A stretch of DNA of 64,000 nt from Paraburkholderia panacisoli (GTDB taxonomy: Bacteria; Pseudomonadota; Gammaproteobacteria; Burkholderiales; Burkholderiaceae), in assembly GCF_008369935.1 (NCBI RefSeq), contig NZ_VTUZ01000012.1:1-64000 (forward strand). Reading direction: 5' to 3'. Every line of letters starts with the position of its first letter. The stretch's first letter is position 1. The position numbers and the translations under genes were made by a program. The notes beneath the pieces were generated by a model. The model did no database searches and was not told the DNA's origin. It worked only from the letters and a program-made list of their open reading frames with translations. Shown here one piece after another: positions 45,656 to 53,369 of the stretch.

Positions 45656-47089
45656 CTAGGACGACGATGACGCCGTCACGTCAGCGAGCTTTACCGCTTT
45701 GGCCGTCACCGAAGATGCCGTCGCCACATTGCGCAGATCGGCGAGGAAGGTATCGCGCCACACCGACAAATTGTTCTCGCGCATCGGCGCCATCATGTCG
45801 GCATGACGCGCCTGGCGCTCGGCGAGCGACATCGACAGTGCACGCTCCAGTGCTTCGGCCATCTGCGACAGATCGAACGGATTGACGACCAGCGCGCCCG
45901 GCAATTGCTCGGCGGCGCCGGCGAATTGCGACAGCACCAGCACACCCGGATCGGCCGGATCCTGCGACGCGACGTACTCCTTCGCAACGAGATTCATGCC
46001 GTCGCGCAGCGGCGTCACATAGCCCACCTGCGATTGACGGAACAGCGCCATCAGCAGATTACGTTCGTACTTGCGGTTCAGGTACTGAATCGGCGTCCAG
46101 TCGAGCTGCGCGAACCGGCCGTTGATGCGGCCCGCCTCGCCCTCCAGCGTCTGACGAATCCGTTGATAAGTCTGCACGTCCGCTCGCGTCGGTGGTGCGA
46201 TCTGCACAAGCGAGACGCGTCCGTGCCATCCCGGCGCATTCAGCAGCAAGCGCTCGAACGCCTGGAAGCGCTCCACCAGCCCCTTCGAATAGTCGAGCCG
46301 GTCGACGCTCATGATCAGCTTGCGCCCGCGCATGCCGTCACGCAGGCTGCGCACCGGCTTGCGGTCGGTGAACTGCTCGGCGGCTTTGGCGATCGCGTCC
46401 GGATAGATGCCGATCGGATAAGCACCCACTTTGAGGAAGCGGTTGAACGCGTGCACCATACCGTCTTCGCTCGACGTGCCATGCTGGCCGCGCTCGACAT
46501 AGTCGACGAACGACTGGCGATCTGCCTCGGTCTGAAAACCGATCACGTCGTAGCTGCACATCGCCTTGACCAGTTCGTCGTGTGGCGGAATCGTGCGCAG
46601 CACTTCTGGCACCGGAAACGGGATATGCAGGAAAAAGCCGATCGGATTTTTCACGCCGAGTTCGCGCAGGCAGCGCGCAAACGGCAGCAGGTGGTAGTCA
46701 TGCACCCAGAGGATGTCGTCGGGTTTGAGCAGTTCCTTCAGCTGCTTCGCGAGCGTCGCATTGACACGCTGATAGCCCGCGTATTCCTGGCGGTCGTAGC
46801 GCGAGAGATCGTTGCGATAGTGGAATGTCGGCCATAGCGTCGCGTTGGAAAAGCCGCGGTAGTACTGGTCATAGTCGCGCTTGGTGAGGCCCACCGTCGC
46901 GTAAGTCACGTTGCCCTGCTTCTCGATGACCGGCGAGGACGGCTCGCTCACCGTTTCGCCGTTCCAGCCGAACCAGACTCCGCCGGTTTCCTTCAGCGCG
47001 TCCAGCACGCCGATCGCGAGGCCGCCCGCTGCGGGACGCCCTTCCTGGATTGGTGCGACACGATTCGATACCACGATCAGTCTGCTCAT
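45656..47089 (-). CDS. otsA: Trehalose-6-phosphate synthase
   Basis: A 477-residue GT20 glycosyltransferase that joins UDP-glucose and glucose-6-phosphate, the first step of trehalose synthesis for osmotic protection. Marks are RLIVVSNRVAPIQEGRPAAG (start), GVWFGWNGE, ILWVHDYHLLPFARCLRELG, LIMSVDRLDYSKGL and RDGMNLVAKEYVASQ. The ATG at 47089 has GGAG 8 bp upstream; the open frame extends to 47197 without a family match. otsB (phosphatase) is not next to it. An upstream AT-rich stretch may hold the promoter. Confidence 0.95.
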   Translation of the reverse strand: MSRLIVVSNRVAPIQEGRPAAGGLAIGVLDALKETGGVWFGWNGETVSEPSSPVIEKQGNVTYATVGLTKRDYDQYYRGFSNATLWPTFHYRNDLSRYDRQEYAGYQRVNATLAKQLKELLKPDDILWVHDYHLLPFARCLRELGVKNPIGFFLHIPFPVPEVLRTIPPHDELVKAMCSYDVIGFQTEADRQSFVDYVERGQHGTSSEDGMVHAFNRFLKVGAYPIGIYPDAIAKAAEQFTDRKPVRSLRDGMRGRKLIMSVDRLDYSKGLVERFQAFERLLLNAPGWHGRVSLVQIAPPTRADVQTYQRIRQTLEGEAGRINGRFAQLDWTPIQYLNRKYERNLLMALFRQSQVGYVTPLRDGMNLVAKEYVASQDPADPGVLVLSQFAGAAEQLPGALVVNPFDLSQMAEALERALSMSLAERQARHADMMAPMRENNLSVWRDTFLADLRNVATASSVTAKAVKLADVTASSSS

Positions 47090-47321
47090 TGGGTCTCCAC
47101 CTAGTTCAGTTGTTTCGTTGCATCCGGATATGTGCCACGACGGTGCACGCAAGTCGCGTGCCGTTTTTTGAGATGTTGGAAATAAAAATGTATGCAAATG
47201 TGACGGGCGAGTAAAAACCCGCGATGAATCCGCATCGCGAAGGAGTTTCTACTGCCTCATACGACGAAACCGGAATAGACGCTACGGGCCGTCAAATTGC
47301 TCGAATGGGGTTCGAACCAAC

Positions 47322-47534
47322 TCACGCATCCTGTTCCGAACCCAGATCGCGCTGGTATTCCAACCCTGCCTGACGTACGCCGCCCTGGTTGTGCTCGCCG
47401 TCGGGCGGCGCGTCGGGGGCGACGCGGTTCTGCGCAGCCGGGTCCGGCGACGCCGCCGGCTCGGCTTTGCTGCTGCCCGGCCGGGCATCGCGCTTCGAAT
47501 GGCGCGCGGAACGTCGCAATGCGGGATGTCTCAT
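47322..47534 (-). CDS. Small basic hypothetical protein
   Basis: A 70-residue protein, N-terminus strongly basic (MRHPALRRSARHSKRDARPG), then a polar Ala/Pro/Asp/Gly-rich tail. TGGAGG lies 8 bp before the ATG at 47534. I do not recognise a family; composition suggests disorder or nucleic-acid binding. Could be spurious. Confidence 0.4.
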   Translation of the reverse strand: MRHPALRRSARHSKRDARPGSSKAEPAASPDPAAQNRVAPDAPPDGEHNQGGVRQAGLEYQRDLGSEQDA

Positions 47535-47685
47535 GATCGATGCCTCCAGAGGAAGCCCGCCGCTAACTAGCGGCATCAATACAGTCTAGGGGTCGCGAAG
47601 GTAAATTGCCGGTAAAAGATGCGCCGGCTTTGTAACAAATACATCAATTCGCTGCACCGGCCCGTGATGCAGCGCACAGAGCATG

Positions 47686-47922
47686 TCAGAGTTGCATTCG
47701 CCGCGGCGCTCGCTCGCCCGCTTGTGGCGTTTGCGTGGGCTGGGGCGGCGGATCGCCGATCGGCGGGGCCATCGGCTCGGCCGGTTCGATCGGCTCCGGA
47801 GCCGGACCGGGGATGGTATCGGGCTCCGCAGGGTTCGGCGGAGGCGAAGGCGGCTCGATCGGCTCGGGACGGTGAGCGTGCCGCGGAAGCGGAAGATCGG
47901 GAGCGGCGGCGTATTGCGGCAT
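47686..47922 (-). CDS. Small proline-rich protein
   Basis: A 78-residue protein of about one-third Pro, with repeated PEPIEP/PAEP motifs (RPEPIEPP, APEPIEPAEP) and no membrane segment. GAGGA is spaced 8 bp before the ATG at 47922. Its function is unknown; Pro-rich proteins of this kind in Burkholderiaceae are small and uncharacterised. It follows the sigma-54 response-regulator gene by 124 bp on the same strand. Confidence 0.5.
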   Translation of the reverse strand: MPQYAAAPDLPLPRHAHRPEPIEPPSPPPNPAEPDTIPGPAPEPIEPAEPMAPPIGDPPPQPTQTPQAGERAPRRMQL

Positions 47923-48000
47923 GTCGATTATCCTCGTATGCGTTCCATTCGATCGCAGCAAGGCCTGTGCCGTTGCGCTTTACACCACGCCCCCTTTAGT

Positions 48001-48035
48001 GGCGCGTGGCGCGTGGCGCGTGGCGCGTGGCGCGC
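48001..48035. repeat. Heptanucleotide tandem repeat (GGCGCGT)n
   Basis: Four perfect GGCGCGT copies (48001-48028) plus one GGCGCGC. It lies 12 bp past the stop of the sigma-54 response-regulator gene (minus strand) and upstream of the Pro-rich gene. The unit length is not a multiple of three, but it is outside any coding frame I trust. Confidence 0.8.
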
Positions 48036-48046
48036 GGCGCCCCGCG

Positions 48047-49447
48047 TCAAGCGCCCGCGTCGCCCAGCACGCGCGATTCGTCGGCGGCGTCGCTCTCTTC
48101 ACGCGCGTCGTTGCCGTACTCCACCAGGCGGTTGTACAACGTCTTCAGACTGATGCCGAGAATCTCGGCGGCGCGCGTCTTCACGCCGCCGCATTGCTCG
48201 AGCGTCGCCAGAATCAATTGACGGTCTGCTTCCGCGAGCGACGTGCCGAACGGAATGGTGATGGCCGTGCCGGCGGCGGGCTTTGACAACGTGATCTGCA
48301 ACGGCACCGTCGCGGTGCTGTCGGAATCCGTACCGGACATGATATGCGCGCGCTGCACGTAGTTCTTCAGCTCGCGCACATTGCCCGGCCACGGATACGA
48401 CATCAGCATTTCCTTCACGGCGCCCGGGAAATGCTTCTTCGTGCTGTGACGCTCGTTGAGCTCGTCGAGGAACGCCTGCGCGAGCAGTTCCACGTCCTTG
48501 CCGCGGTCGCGCAGCGGCGGCAGGCTGATCGGGAACACGTTCAACCGATGGTACAGGTCGAGCCGCAGCTTGCCTTCCAGCACCGCCTGCTCGGGGTCGC
48601 GGTTGGTGGCCGCGATCAGGCGCACGTCCGTTTCGATTTCCTTGGTCGTGCCGACCCGCATGAACATGCCGGTTTCCAGCACGCGCAGCAGTTTCACCTG
48701 CAACTCGATCGGCATTTCGGTGATTTCGTCGAGAAACAGCGTGCCGCCGTTCGCCCGTTCGAAATAGCCCTTGTGCTGACGGTCCGCGCCGGTAAACGAG
48801 CCGCGCTCGTGGCCGAACATTTCAGATTCGATCAGATTCGGCGAGATGGCGCCGCAGTTCACCGCAAGGAACGCGTGCTTGCGGCGCAAGCTCAGTTCGT
48901 GCAGCGTCTGCGCGGCGACTTCCTTGCCGGTGCCCGACTCGCCGACCAGCATCACCGAGGCCGCCGTCGGCGCGACCCGGCCGATCTGGTCGTAGACCTC
49001 CTGCATGGCAGGCGAATTGCCGAGCATCAGGCCGAAACGGCCCATGCGGCGCAACTCGCCGCGCAGCGTGCCGATTTCCGCCTTGAGGTCGCCGGCGCGC
49101 GGCAGGCGCGACAGGATCGCCTTCACGCGCTGCATATTGATCGGCTTCACGAGATAGTCGGTGGCGCCCATTTTCAGCGCATTGACCGCCGATTCCACCG
49201 TCGCGTGGCCGGTAATCACGATCACTTCCACGCCGGAGCGGGGGTCGAGATCTTCGAACAGGTCGACCCCGCTGCCATCGGGCAGCTTCAGGTCGGTGAA
49301 GACGACGTCCGGCGTCTGCCGGACCAGTTGAATGCGCGCTTCGCGCAAATCGCCCGCGGTGGCGGTGGTCAGGCCGTCTTCCCCGATGATGGCGGAAAGC
49401 GCCTCGCGGGTACCGGCATCGTCATCGACAATCAGTACATGTGGCAT
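48047..49447 (-). CDS. Sigma-54-dependent NtrC-type response regulator
   Basis: A 466-residue activator. The receiver domain (1-120) has Asp52 in FTDLKLPDGSG; the AAA+ domain has GESGTGKEV, the sigma-54 contact loop written GSFTGA, and LFLDEITEMP; the Fis-type HTH (GGVKTRAAEILGISLKTLYN) is at the C-terminus, followed by a short acidic tail. It should activate sigma-54 promoters when phosphorylated, but no histidine kinase is in the window. The start at 49447 (MPHVLIVDDD) is the receiver start; upstream codons do not fit. A structured leader and TATAAT promoter candidate lie ~200 bp upstream. Confidence 0.93.
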   Translation of the reverse strand: MPHVLIVDDDAGTREALSAIIGEDGLTTATAGDLREARIQLVRQTPDVVFTDLKLPDGSGVDLFEDLDPRSGVEVIVITGHATVESAVNALKMGATDYLVKPINMQRVKAILSRLPRAGDLKAEIGTLRGELRRMGRFGLMLGNSPAMQEVYDQIGRVAPTAASVMLVGESGTGKEVAAQTLHELSLRRKHAFLAVNCGAISPNLIESEMFGHERGSFTGADRQHKGYFERANGGTLFLDEITEMPIELQVKLLRVLETGMFMRVGTTKEIETDVRLIAATNRDPEQAVLEGKLRLDLYHRLNVFPISLPPLRDRGKDVELLAQAFLDELNERHSTKKHFPGAVKEMLMSYPWPGNVRELKNYVQRAHIMSGTDSDSTATVPLQITLSKPAAGTAITIPFGTSLAEADRQLILATLEQCGGVKTRAAEILGISLKTLYNRLVEYGNDAREESDAADESRVLGDAGA

Positions 49448-49601
49448 CGCGTCTCGAAAGCCTGCAAGCGTGGTGGGGAAACATGCGAATGCGCATGCCT
49501 GAAAAGCGAAGCGGGCTGCATCGCGCTGTGCTGCGGCGCGCCCCGTTATGGGCGCGCATCTTACTGCTCGCAAACGCGATTCGCCGGTCACTTCATACAA
49601 T

Positions 49602-49655
49602 AATGCAACAATGGCCGGTCAATCACCGGCAATTGCCACGTCATTGTTGTGCATT
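49602..49655 (-). other. Structured leader of the sigma-54 regulator gene
   Basis: Outer arms AATGCAACAATG (49602-49613) and CATTGTTGTGCATT (49642-49655), complementary except for a two-base insertion, enclosing GGCCGGT/ACCGGC. It sits just downstream of the promoter candidate and about 160-200 bp before the start codon, so it would be in the 5' mRNA leader. Confidence 0.45.
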
Positions 49656-49660
49656 TACCT

Positions 49661-49689
49661 ATTATACGGTCATCCAGACACAAAATTAA
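49661..49689 (-). promoter_or_regulatory. Promoter candidate for the sigma-54 regulator gene
   Basis: Perfect TATAAT on the minus strand (49661-49666) with TTAATT 17 bp upstream. It gives an approximately 205-nt leader. Confidence 0.5.
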
Positions 49690-49750
49690 CAATCGAGGCC
49701 AAACGGCGCGCGCCACAGCGATCTATCTGCGGCGCGCCCCCGGCCATGCT

Positions 49751-50014
49751 TCAGCTACGTGGAAACGGCCACGCGCGGCCATCGCCATTCGAATGTGCGG
49801 AGCCGTTGGCGCCCTGCGCGGCCGGGCTGGCGCCCCCCGCGCCGAGCGTGCCGGCCGGAGTGACGGGCGTTGCCACGGCGCCGCCCTCGCCTTCCCAGCG
49901 GCTCAATTCGCGCGCCGTCGGAAGCTGCGCCGCGCGCTTGTTCTGCACGTAGCGGACCGCCAGAAAGCCGCCGAGTGCCATCAAGACACCGAAGATGCCA
50001 ATTGGTCGTGCCAT
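49751..50014 (-). CDS. Small membrane protein, uncharacterised
   Basis: An 87-residue protein with one N-terminal membrane segment (IGIFGVLMALGGFLAVRYV) and a polar Gly/Ala/Ser-rich tail. AAGGAG precedes the ATG at 50014 at good distance. It is 55 bp after the DUF883 gene on the same strand, so the two are probably one unit. No family recognised. Confidence 0.6.
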   Translation of the reverse strand: MARPIGIFGVLMALGGFLAVRYVQNKRAAQLPTARELSRWEGEGGAVATPVTPAGTLGAGGASPAAQGANGSAHSNGDGRAWPFPRS

Positions 50015-50069
50015 CGTGAGCTCCTTATCGTCGTGAAGCGGATGGGATGCCGGATTGCGCGCCCACGTG

Positions 50070-50387
50070 TCAGCGCGCAGTCAGGACGCCCAGCAGAAAG
50101 CCTACACCTGCGGCGATCGCGATCGAACTCCACGGGTTGTGCCGCACGTAGCGCTCGGTGCTGACGGTGGCCGCACGGTAACGCCGCTGCGCGTTCTGCT
50201 GCGCGTCGCCGAGTGCGGATTGCAGGCTTTCGACATGCGTGCCCAGCTTGTTGCGCAAGGCGTCCACGCCTTCGCCCGGCACGTTGGCGGCGAGCCGCAG
50301 CATTTCTTCCGAGTCCCTCAGCAGCACTCGCAGGTCCTCGACGATCTTCTGGCCGCCCAGTGCAATTTGTTGCGTGGTGTCAGTCAT
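50070..50387 (-). CDS. DUF883 (ElaB/YqjD-like) membrane-anchored protein
   Basis: A 105-residue protein with amphipathic helices (QKIVEDLRVLLRDSEEMLRLAA) and a C-terminal hydrophobic anchor, NPWSSIAIAAGVGFLLGVL. In E. coli, ElaB and YqjD are C-tail-anchored, stress-induced and associate with ribosomes or the inner membrane. AGGAG lies 6 bp before the ATG at 50387; the neighbouring ATG at 50390 is too close. Expression at stationary phase is inferred from the family. Confidence 0.85.
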   Translation of the reverse strand: MTDTTQQIALGGQKIVEDLRVLLRDSEEMLRLAANVPGEGVDALRNKLGTHVESLQSALGDAQQNAQRRYRAATVSTERYVRHNPWSSIAIAAGVGFLLGVLTAR

Positions 50388-50663
50388 CATTCGCTCCTCA
50401 TCCAGGTTCGGCGTTCGCATGTGTTCGGGTGCAGCGTTGGGTGCGGTTCTCGATCCAGTCTAGACCACTCGCATACGCGAACCGCTCGAAAGCACACGCG
50501 TGTCGGCCTTGCAGTGCAAACGACGTGCCCGGTAAATTCGCCGCATTCACTCAACACGACGCCCGCGCGCGGCACTTTCGACCGATCGTGTGACCGCGCA
50601 TGTCGCCACCTGTCACTTCGATTGCCGGAAACAGCGCCGAAGTGGTTAAATCGACATCTGTGG

Positions 50664-50687
50664 GATATTGGCGCACCGGCCAATATC
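50664..50687. promoter_or_regulatory. Perfect 9-bp inverted repeat upstream of the second sigma-54 activator
   Basis: GATATTGGC (50664-50672) and GCCAATATC (50679-50687) with a 6-bp centre, 55 bp before the start codon at 50743. Likely operator or leader hairpin. Confidence 0.5.
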
Positions 50688-50742
50688 ACTCCCAAGGCCT
50701 GCGCGCCGCAACAACACACTCATTTGCACAGGACCCCCGCAT

Positions 50743-51801
50743 ATGGCGTCAATCGATCTGGACTCGCCCACCGTCTCCGCCGGCGGCACCGCTTCGGCTC
50801 AGGCGAAGCAGCGCGTCGCAGACGGCATCGCGGGGCTGAATTCGTATGGGCTGCTGTACGGCTCGTCGCCCGTGATGCTGGATCTGTACGAGCAGATCGA
50901 GCGCGTCGCCAGCACTGACGCGACCGCGCTGATCATCGGAGAATCGGGTACCGGCAAGGAGCTGATCGCCCGCACGATTCACGATCAAAGCAGCCGCAAG
51001 AATGCCGCGTTCGTCGCCGTGAACTGCGGCGCGATTCCCGACGAACTGATCGAAGCCGAGCTGTTCGGCCACGAAAAAGGCAGCTTCACCGGCGCGGTCC
51101 AGGGCCGCGTCGGCTACTTCGAACATGCAAACGGCGGCACGCTGTTCCTCGACGAGATCACCGAAATGGCGCCGGTGCGCCAGGTCAAACTGCTGCGCGC
51201 GCTCGAGACCGGCACGTTCTATCGGGTCGGCGGCAACGAACTGATTAGCGGCGACGTGCGCGTGATCGCCGCGACCAATCGCGATCCCGCGGTGGCCGTG
51301 AAGGAAAACGGCTTGCGCGAAGACCTGATGTACCGGCTTGCGGTTTTTCCGTTGCGCGCGCCGCCGCTGCGCGAGCGCGAGAACGATCGCGAACTGCTCG
51401 CGCAACACTTTCTCGCGCAGCTCAACCAGCAGGAAGGCACGAGCAAGAGCTTCAGCAAGCGGTCGCTCGAAACGCTGCGCACGTGGTCGTGGCCGGGCAA
51501 TGTGCGCGAGCTGAAGAACGCGGTGTATCGCGCGTTCATTCTCGCGGAGAAGACCGTCGAGCTGCCGCATCCGCATCTCGCGTCGCGGGTGAAGAAAGCG
51601 GTCACGCAAGGTGATGCGATGAGCGTCTGGATCGGCACGCCGCTCGCCGACGCGCAAAAGCAGATCATTCTGGGTACCCTCAAGTATTGCGGCGGCGACA
51701 AGCGGCGCGCGGCCAAGGCGCTCGGCGTGAGTCTGAAAACGCTATACAACCGCTTGAGTACATACGGCGACGAAGGCGCGGAAGAAGAAACGGAACAGTA
51801 G
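50743..51801 (+). CDS. Sigma-54-dependent activator lacking a receiver domain
   Basis: A 352-residue AAA+ activator with a short N-terminal region (~40 residues) and no receiver. GESGTGKELIARTIHDQS, GSFTGA and LFLDEITEMAP mark the AAA+ domain; the Fis HTH (GDKRRAAKALGVSLKTLYN) is at the C-terminus. It resembles the 48047-49447 protein in its AAA+ and HTH parts. Without a sensor domain, activity may be constitutive or set by a partner protein or by its own expression. The ATG at 50743 has AGGA about 10 bp upstream. Confidence 0.9.
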   Translation: MASIDLDSPTVSAGGTASAQAKQRVADGIAGLNSYGLLYGSSPVMLDLYEQIERVASTDATALIIGESGTGKELIARTIHDQSSRKNAAFVAVNCGAIPDELIEAELFGHEKGSFTGAVQGRVGYFEHANGGTLFLDEITEMAPVRQVKLLRALETGTFYRVGGNELISGDVRVIAATNRDPAVAVKENGLREDLMYRLAVFPLRAPPLRERENDRELLAQHFLAQLNQQEGTSKSFSKRSLETLRTWSWPGNVRELKNAVYRAFILAEKTVELPHPHLASRVKKAVTQGDAMSVWIGTPLADAQKQIILGTLKYCGGDKRRAAKALGVSLKTLYNRLSTYGDEGAEEETEQ

Positions 51802-51941
51802 GCGCAACACACTCGAAACCGGACGGTCAGTCTCACTTTACGCTCATGCGAGTTCTTCGCGTGAGCGCATCGCCCCACTCCACTATCACGATATTGAGCG
51901 CCCTGCTGGGAGAAATCGGCTCGCGCGAGATGCTTCGTGAA

Positions 51942-51961
51942 TTACCTGGCATTACCAGGCA
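51942..51961 (+). repeat. Tandem 10-bp direct repeat
   Basis: TTACCTGGCA TTACCAGGCA, differing in one base. It includes a CCTGG and a CCAGG, both Dcm targets. Position upstream of the lipoprotein genes suggests a regulator site. Confidence 0.5.
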
Positions 51962-52020
51962 AATTCAGTTTGCCGTCAAACAGAAACGAGTTTGCCACGC
52001 ATCATGTTTTGCAATTTCTT

Positions 52021-52070
52021 GCATTTTTTCGCTGCCAATTACAAAACGCATGCTGCAAAATGCGGCAGCG
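52021..52070 (+). other. Interleaved complementary segments (possible pseudoknot or switch)
   Basis: GCATTTT (52021-52027) pairs with AAAATGC (52057-52063), and CGCTGCC (52030-52036) pairs with GGCAGCG (52064-52070). The order A-B-A'-B' is that of a pseudoknot or of two exclusive hairpins. It lies 80 bp before the lipoprotein start. Confidence 0.4.
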
Positions 52071-52149
52071 TGTTGGAAAGACGTAGCGCTTGTTCACAAG
52101 CTCGCTGCACGCGTGAACGAGCGGTATCGGTAAGAGCAGAGACAGGGAA

Positions 52150-52728
52150 ATGCAAAAAAACAGGGTGTGGGCCGACAGGACAAAACAATCGGCCAGATGT
52201 GGACGTCACGGGGCAACGGCGCTCGTCACATTGGCGCTGCTCGTGTCGTCGGCGTTGAGCGGCTGCAGCTCGCTTTACTCCGAAGGCGCCGTGGCCGGCG
52301 CCGGTATCGCGGGCGCGGCGGTCGCGACGAAAGTCACCAGCAATGCGGCGGTCGCCACCGGCATCGGCCTTGGCGCGGTGGCCGCGGCCCGCGCCGGCGT
52401 GCAGTACTCGGAGCGCGTGGTTCATAGAAATACGCAGGACAGCATCGCCAGAGTGGCCGGCCCGCTCGAGGTCGGCGCGGTCGCGCCGTGGAGCGTGACC
52501 CACTCGTTCCCGATCGAAGACGACGAGCACGGCCGCGTCACCGTCAGCCGCGCGATCAGCACGGGCGCGCTCGACTGCAAGGAAATCGTTTTCTCCGTCG
52601 ACCAGACCGCCACCAAGAACGTCCCTGCAAGCAGCGCGTTCTTCGTCGCGTCGGTCTGCCGTGACGGCAACGACTGGAAATGGGCGTCGGCCGAACCCGC
52701 CACCGAACGCTGGGGCGCACTGCAATGA
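52150..52728 (+). CDS. Glycine-zipper lipoprotein, first of a paralogous pair
   Basis: A 192-residue exported lipoprotein. Signal and lipobox end at ALSG-C39; a Gly/Ala zipper (GAVAGAGIAGAAVA, then ATGIGLGAVAAARAG) follows; the C-terminal domain has APWSVTHSFPIEDD, DCKEIVFSVDQ and WKWASAEPATERWGALQ. It resembles Gly-zipper outer membrane lipoproteins only in the zipper; the C-terminal domain is not one I recognise. It overlaps the next gene by 4 bp (ATGA), so they are translated together. The first Met is preceded by CAGGGAA very close to the ATG. Confidence 0.72.
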   Translation: MQKNRVWADRTKQSARCGRHGATALVTLALLVSSALSGCSSLYSEGAVAGAGIAGAAVATKVTSNAAVATGIGLGAVAAARAGVQYSERVVHRNTQDSIARVAGPLEVGAVAPWSVTHSFPIEDDEHGRVTVSRAISTGALDCKEIVFSVDQTATKNVPASSAFFVASVCRDGNDWKWASAEPATERWGALQ

Positions 52729-53294
52729 AGACGCTTTCGCTTCGCGTCTCGCGCGCGGCGGCTCGCACACGTGTCGCGCGAGTTTCCGGCAACCGTCTGC
52801 GGCTCTTCGCGGCCGGCGCGCTATGCGTCGGCGCGAGCCTGCTGACGAGCGGCTGTTCGTCGGTCGGCGCCGCGAGTGGTGCGGCGGCGGGCGTAGCATC
52901 GGGACTCGTGACCTCGAACCCGGCTGTCGCGATCGGCGTCGGCATTGCCGTGCAGGCCGCGACCGACGAAGCCGTCGGCCGCTACATGCGCGGCATGCAC
53001 AAGGACCAGCAGGATCTGATCGCCGCGTTGGCGGGTGCAATGCCGGTCGGCGAGACGCGCCCGTGGTCGGTCAAGCACACGCTGCCCATCGAGAACGGCC
53101 ACGGTCAGGTGCGCGTGACGCGCGCAATCGGTTCGACGCTGACGCTGTGCAAGGAATTCGTGTTCTCGGTGCAGGACGGCGACGGCCCGAACGCACCGAC
53201 GGCCTGGTTCACGGCGAGCGCGTGCCAGCAGGACAAAGGCTGGAAGTGGGCTTCCGCCGAACCGGCAGTCGCACGCTGGGGCAATCTGCAATAA
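52725..53294 (+). CDS. Glycine-zipper lipoprotein, second of the paralogous pair
   Basis: A 189-residue paralogue of the previous gene. Signal and lipobox end at LLTSG-C44 after an unusually long, basic n-region; then a zipper (GAASGAAAGVASG, NPAVAIGVGIAVQ) and the shared C-terminal domain (RPWSVKHTLPIEN, LCKEFVFSV, WKWASAEPAVARWGNLQ). The two share their C-terminal motifs and probably arose by tandem duplication; they may form a heteromer in the outer membrane. The ATG at 52725 is fixed by the 4-bp overlap. A terminator follows at once. Confidence 0.72.
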   Translation: MKTLSLRVSRAAARTRVARVSGNRLRLFAAGALCVGASLLTSGCSSVGAASGAAAGVASGLVTSNPAVAIGVGIAVQAATDEAVGRYMRGMHKDQQDLIAALAGAMPVGETRPWSVKHTLPIENGHGQVRVTRAIGSTLTLCKEFVFSVQDGDGPNAPTAWFTASACQQDKGWKWASAEPAVARWGNLQ

Positions 53295-53296
53295 AA

Positions 53297-53322
53297 AAGC
53301 GGCAGGGTCTGCCCTGCCGCTT
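53297..53322. terminator. Terminator between lipoprotein pair and ABC operon
   Basis: A perfect 11-bp stem AAGCGGCAGGG / CCCTGCCGCTT, TCTG loop, followed by GTTG and preceded by an A-run, so it can act in both directions. Confidence 0.85.
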
Positions 53323-53369
53323 GTTGCCTGAACCGGCTGTCCTGGCTAGCCAACGCACCCGGCTACGCT

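Larger units (their letters stand above)
51802..52149 (+). other. AT-rich regulatory region before the lipoprotein pair
   Basis: 348 bp, AT-rich at about 51930-52060. It contains a 10-bp tandem direct repeat (51942-51961), GTTTG-CCGT-CAAAC near 51968-51981, and two interleaved 7-bp inverted repeats (52021-52070). The stretch is non-coding: open frames through it have no start signal. Confidence 0.55.

Noticed and set aside
48001..48035. CRISPR-like array
   Set aside because: The units are contiguous 7-mers with no spacers and no cas genes.
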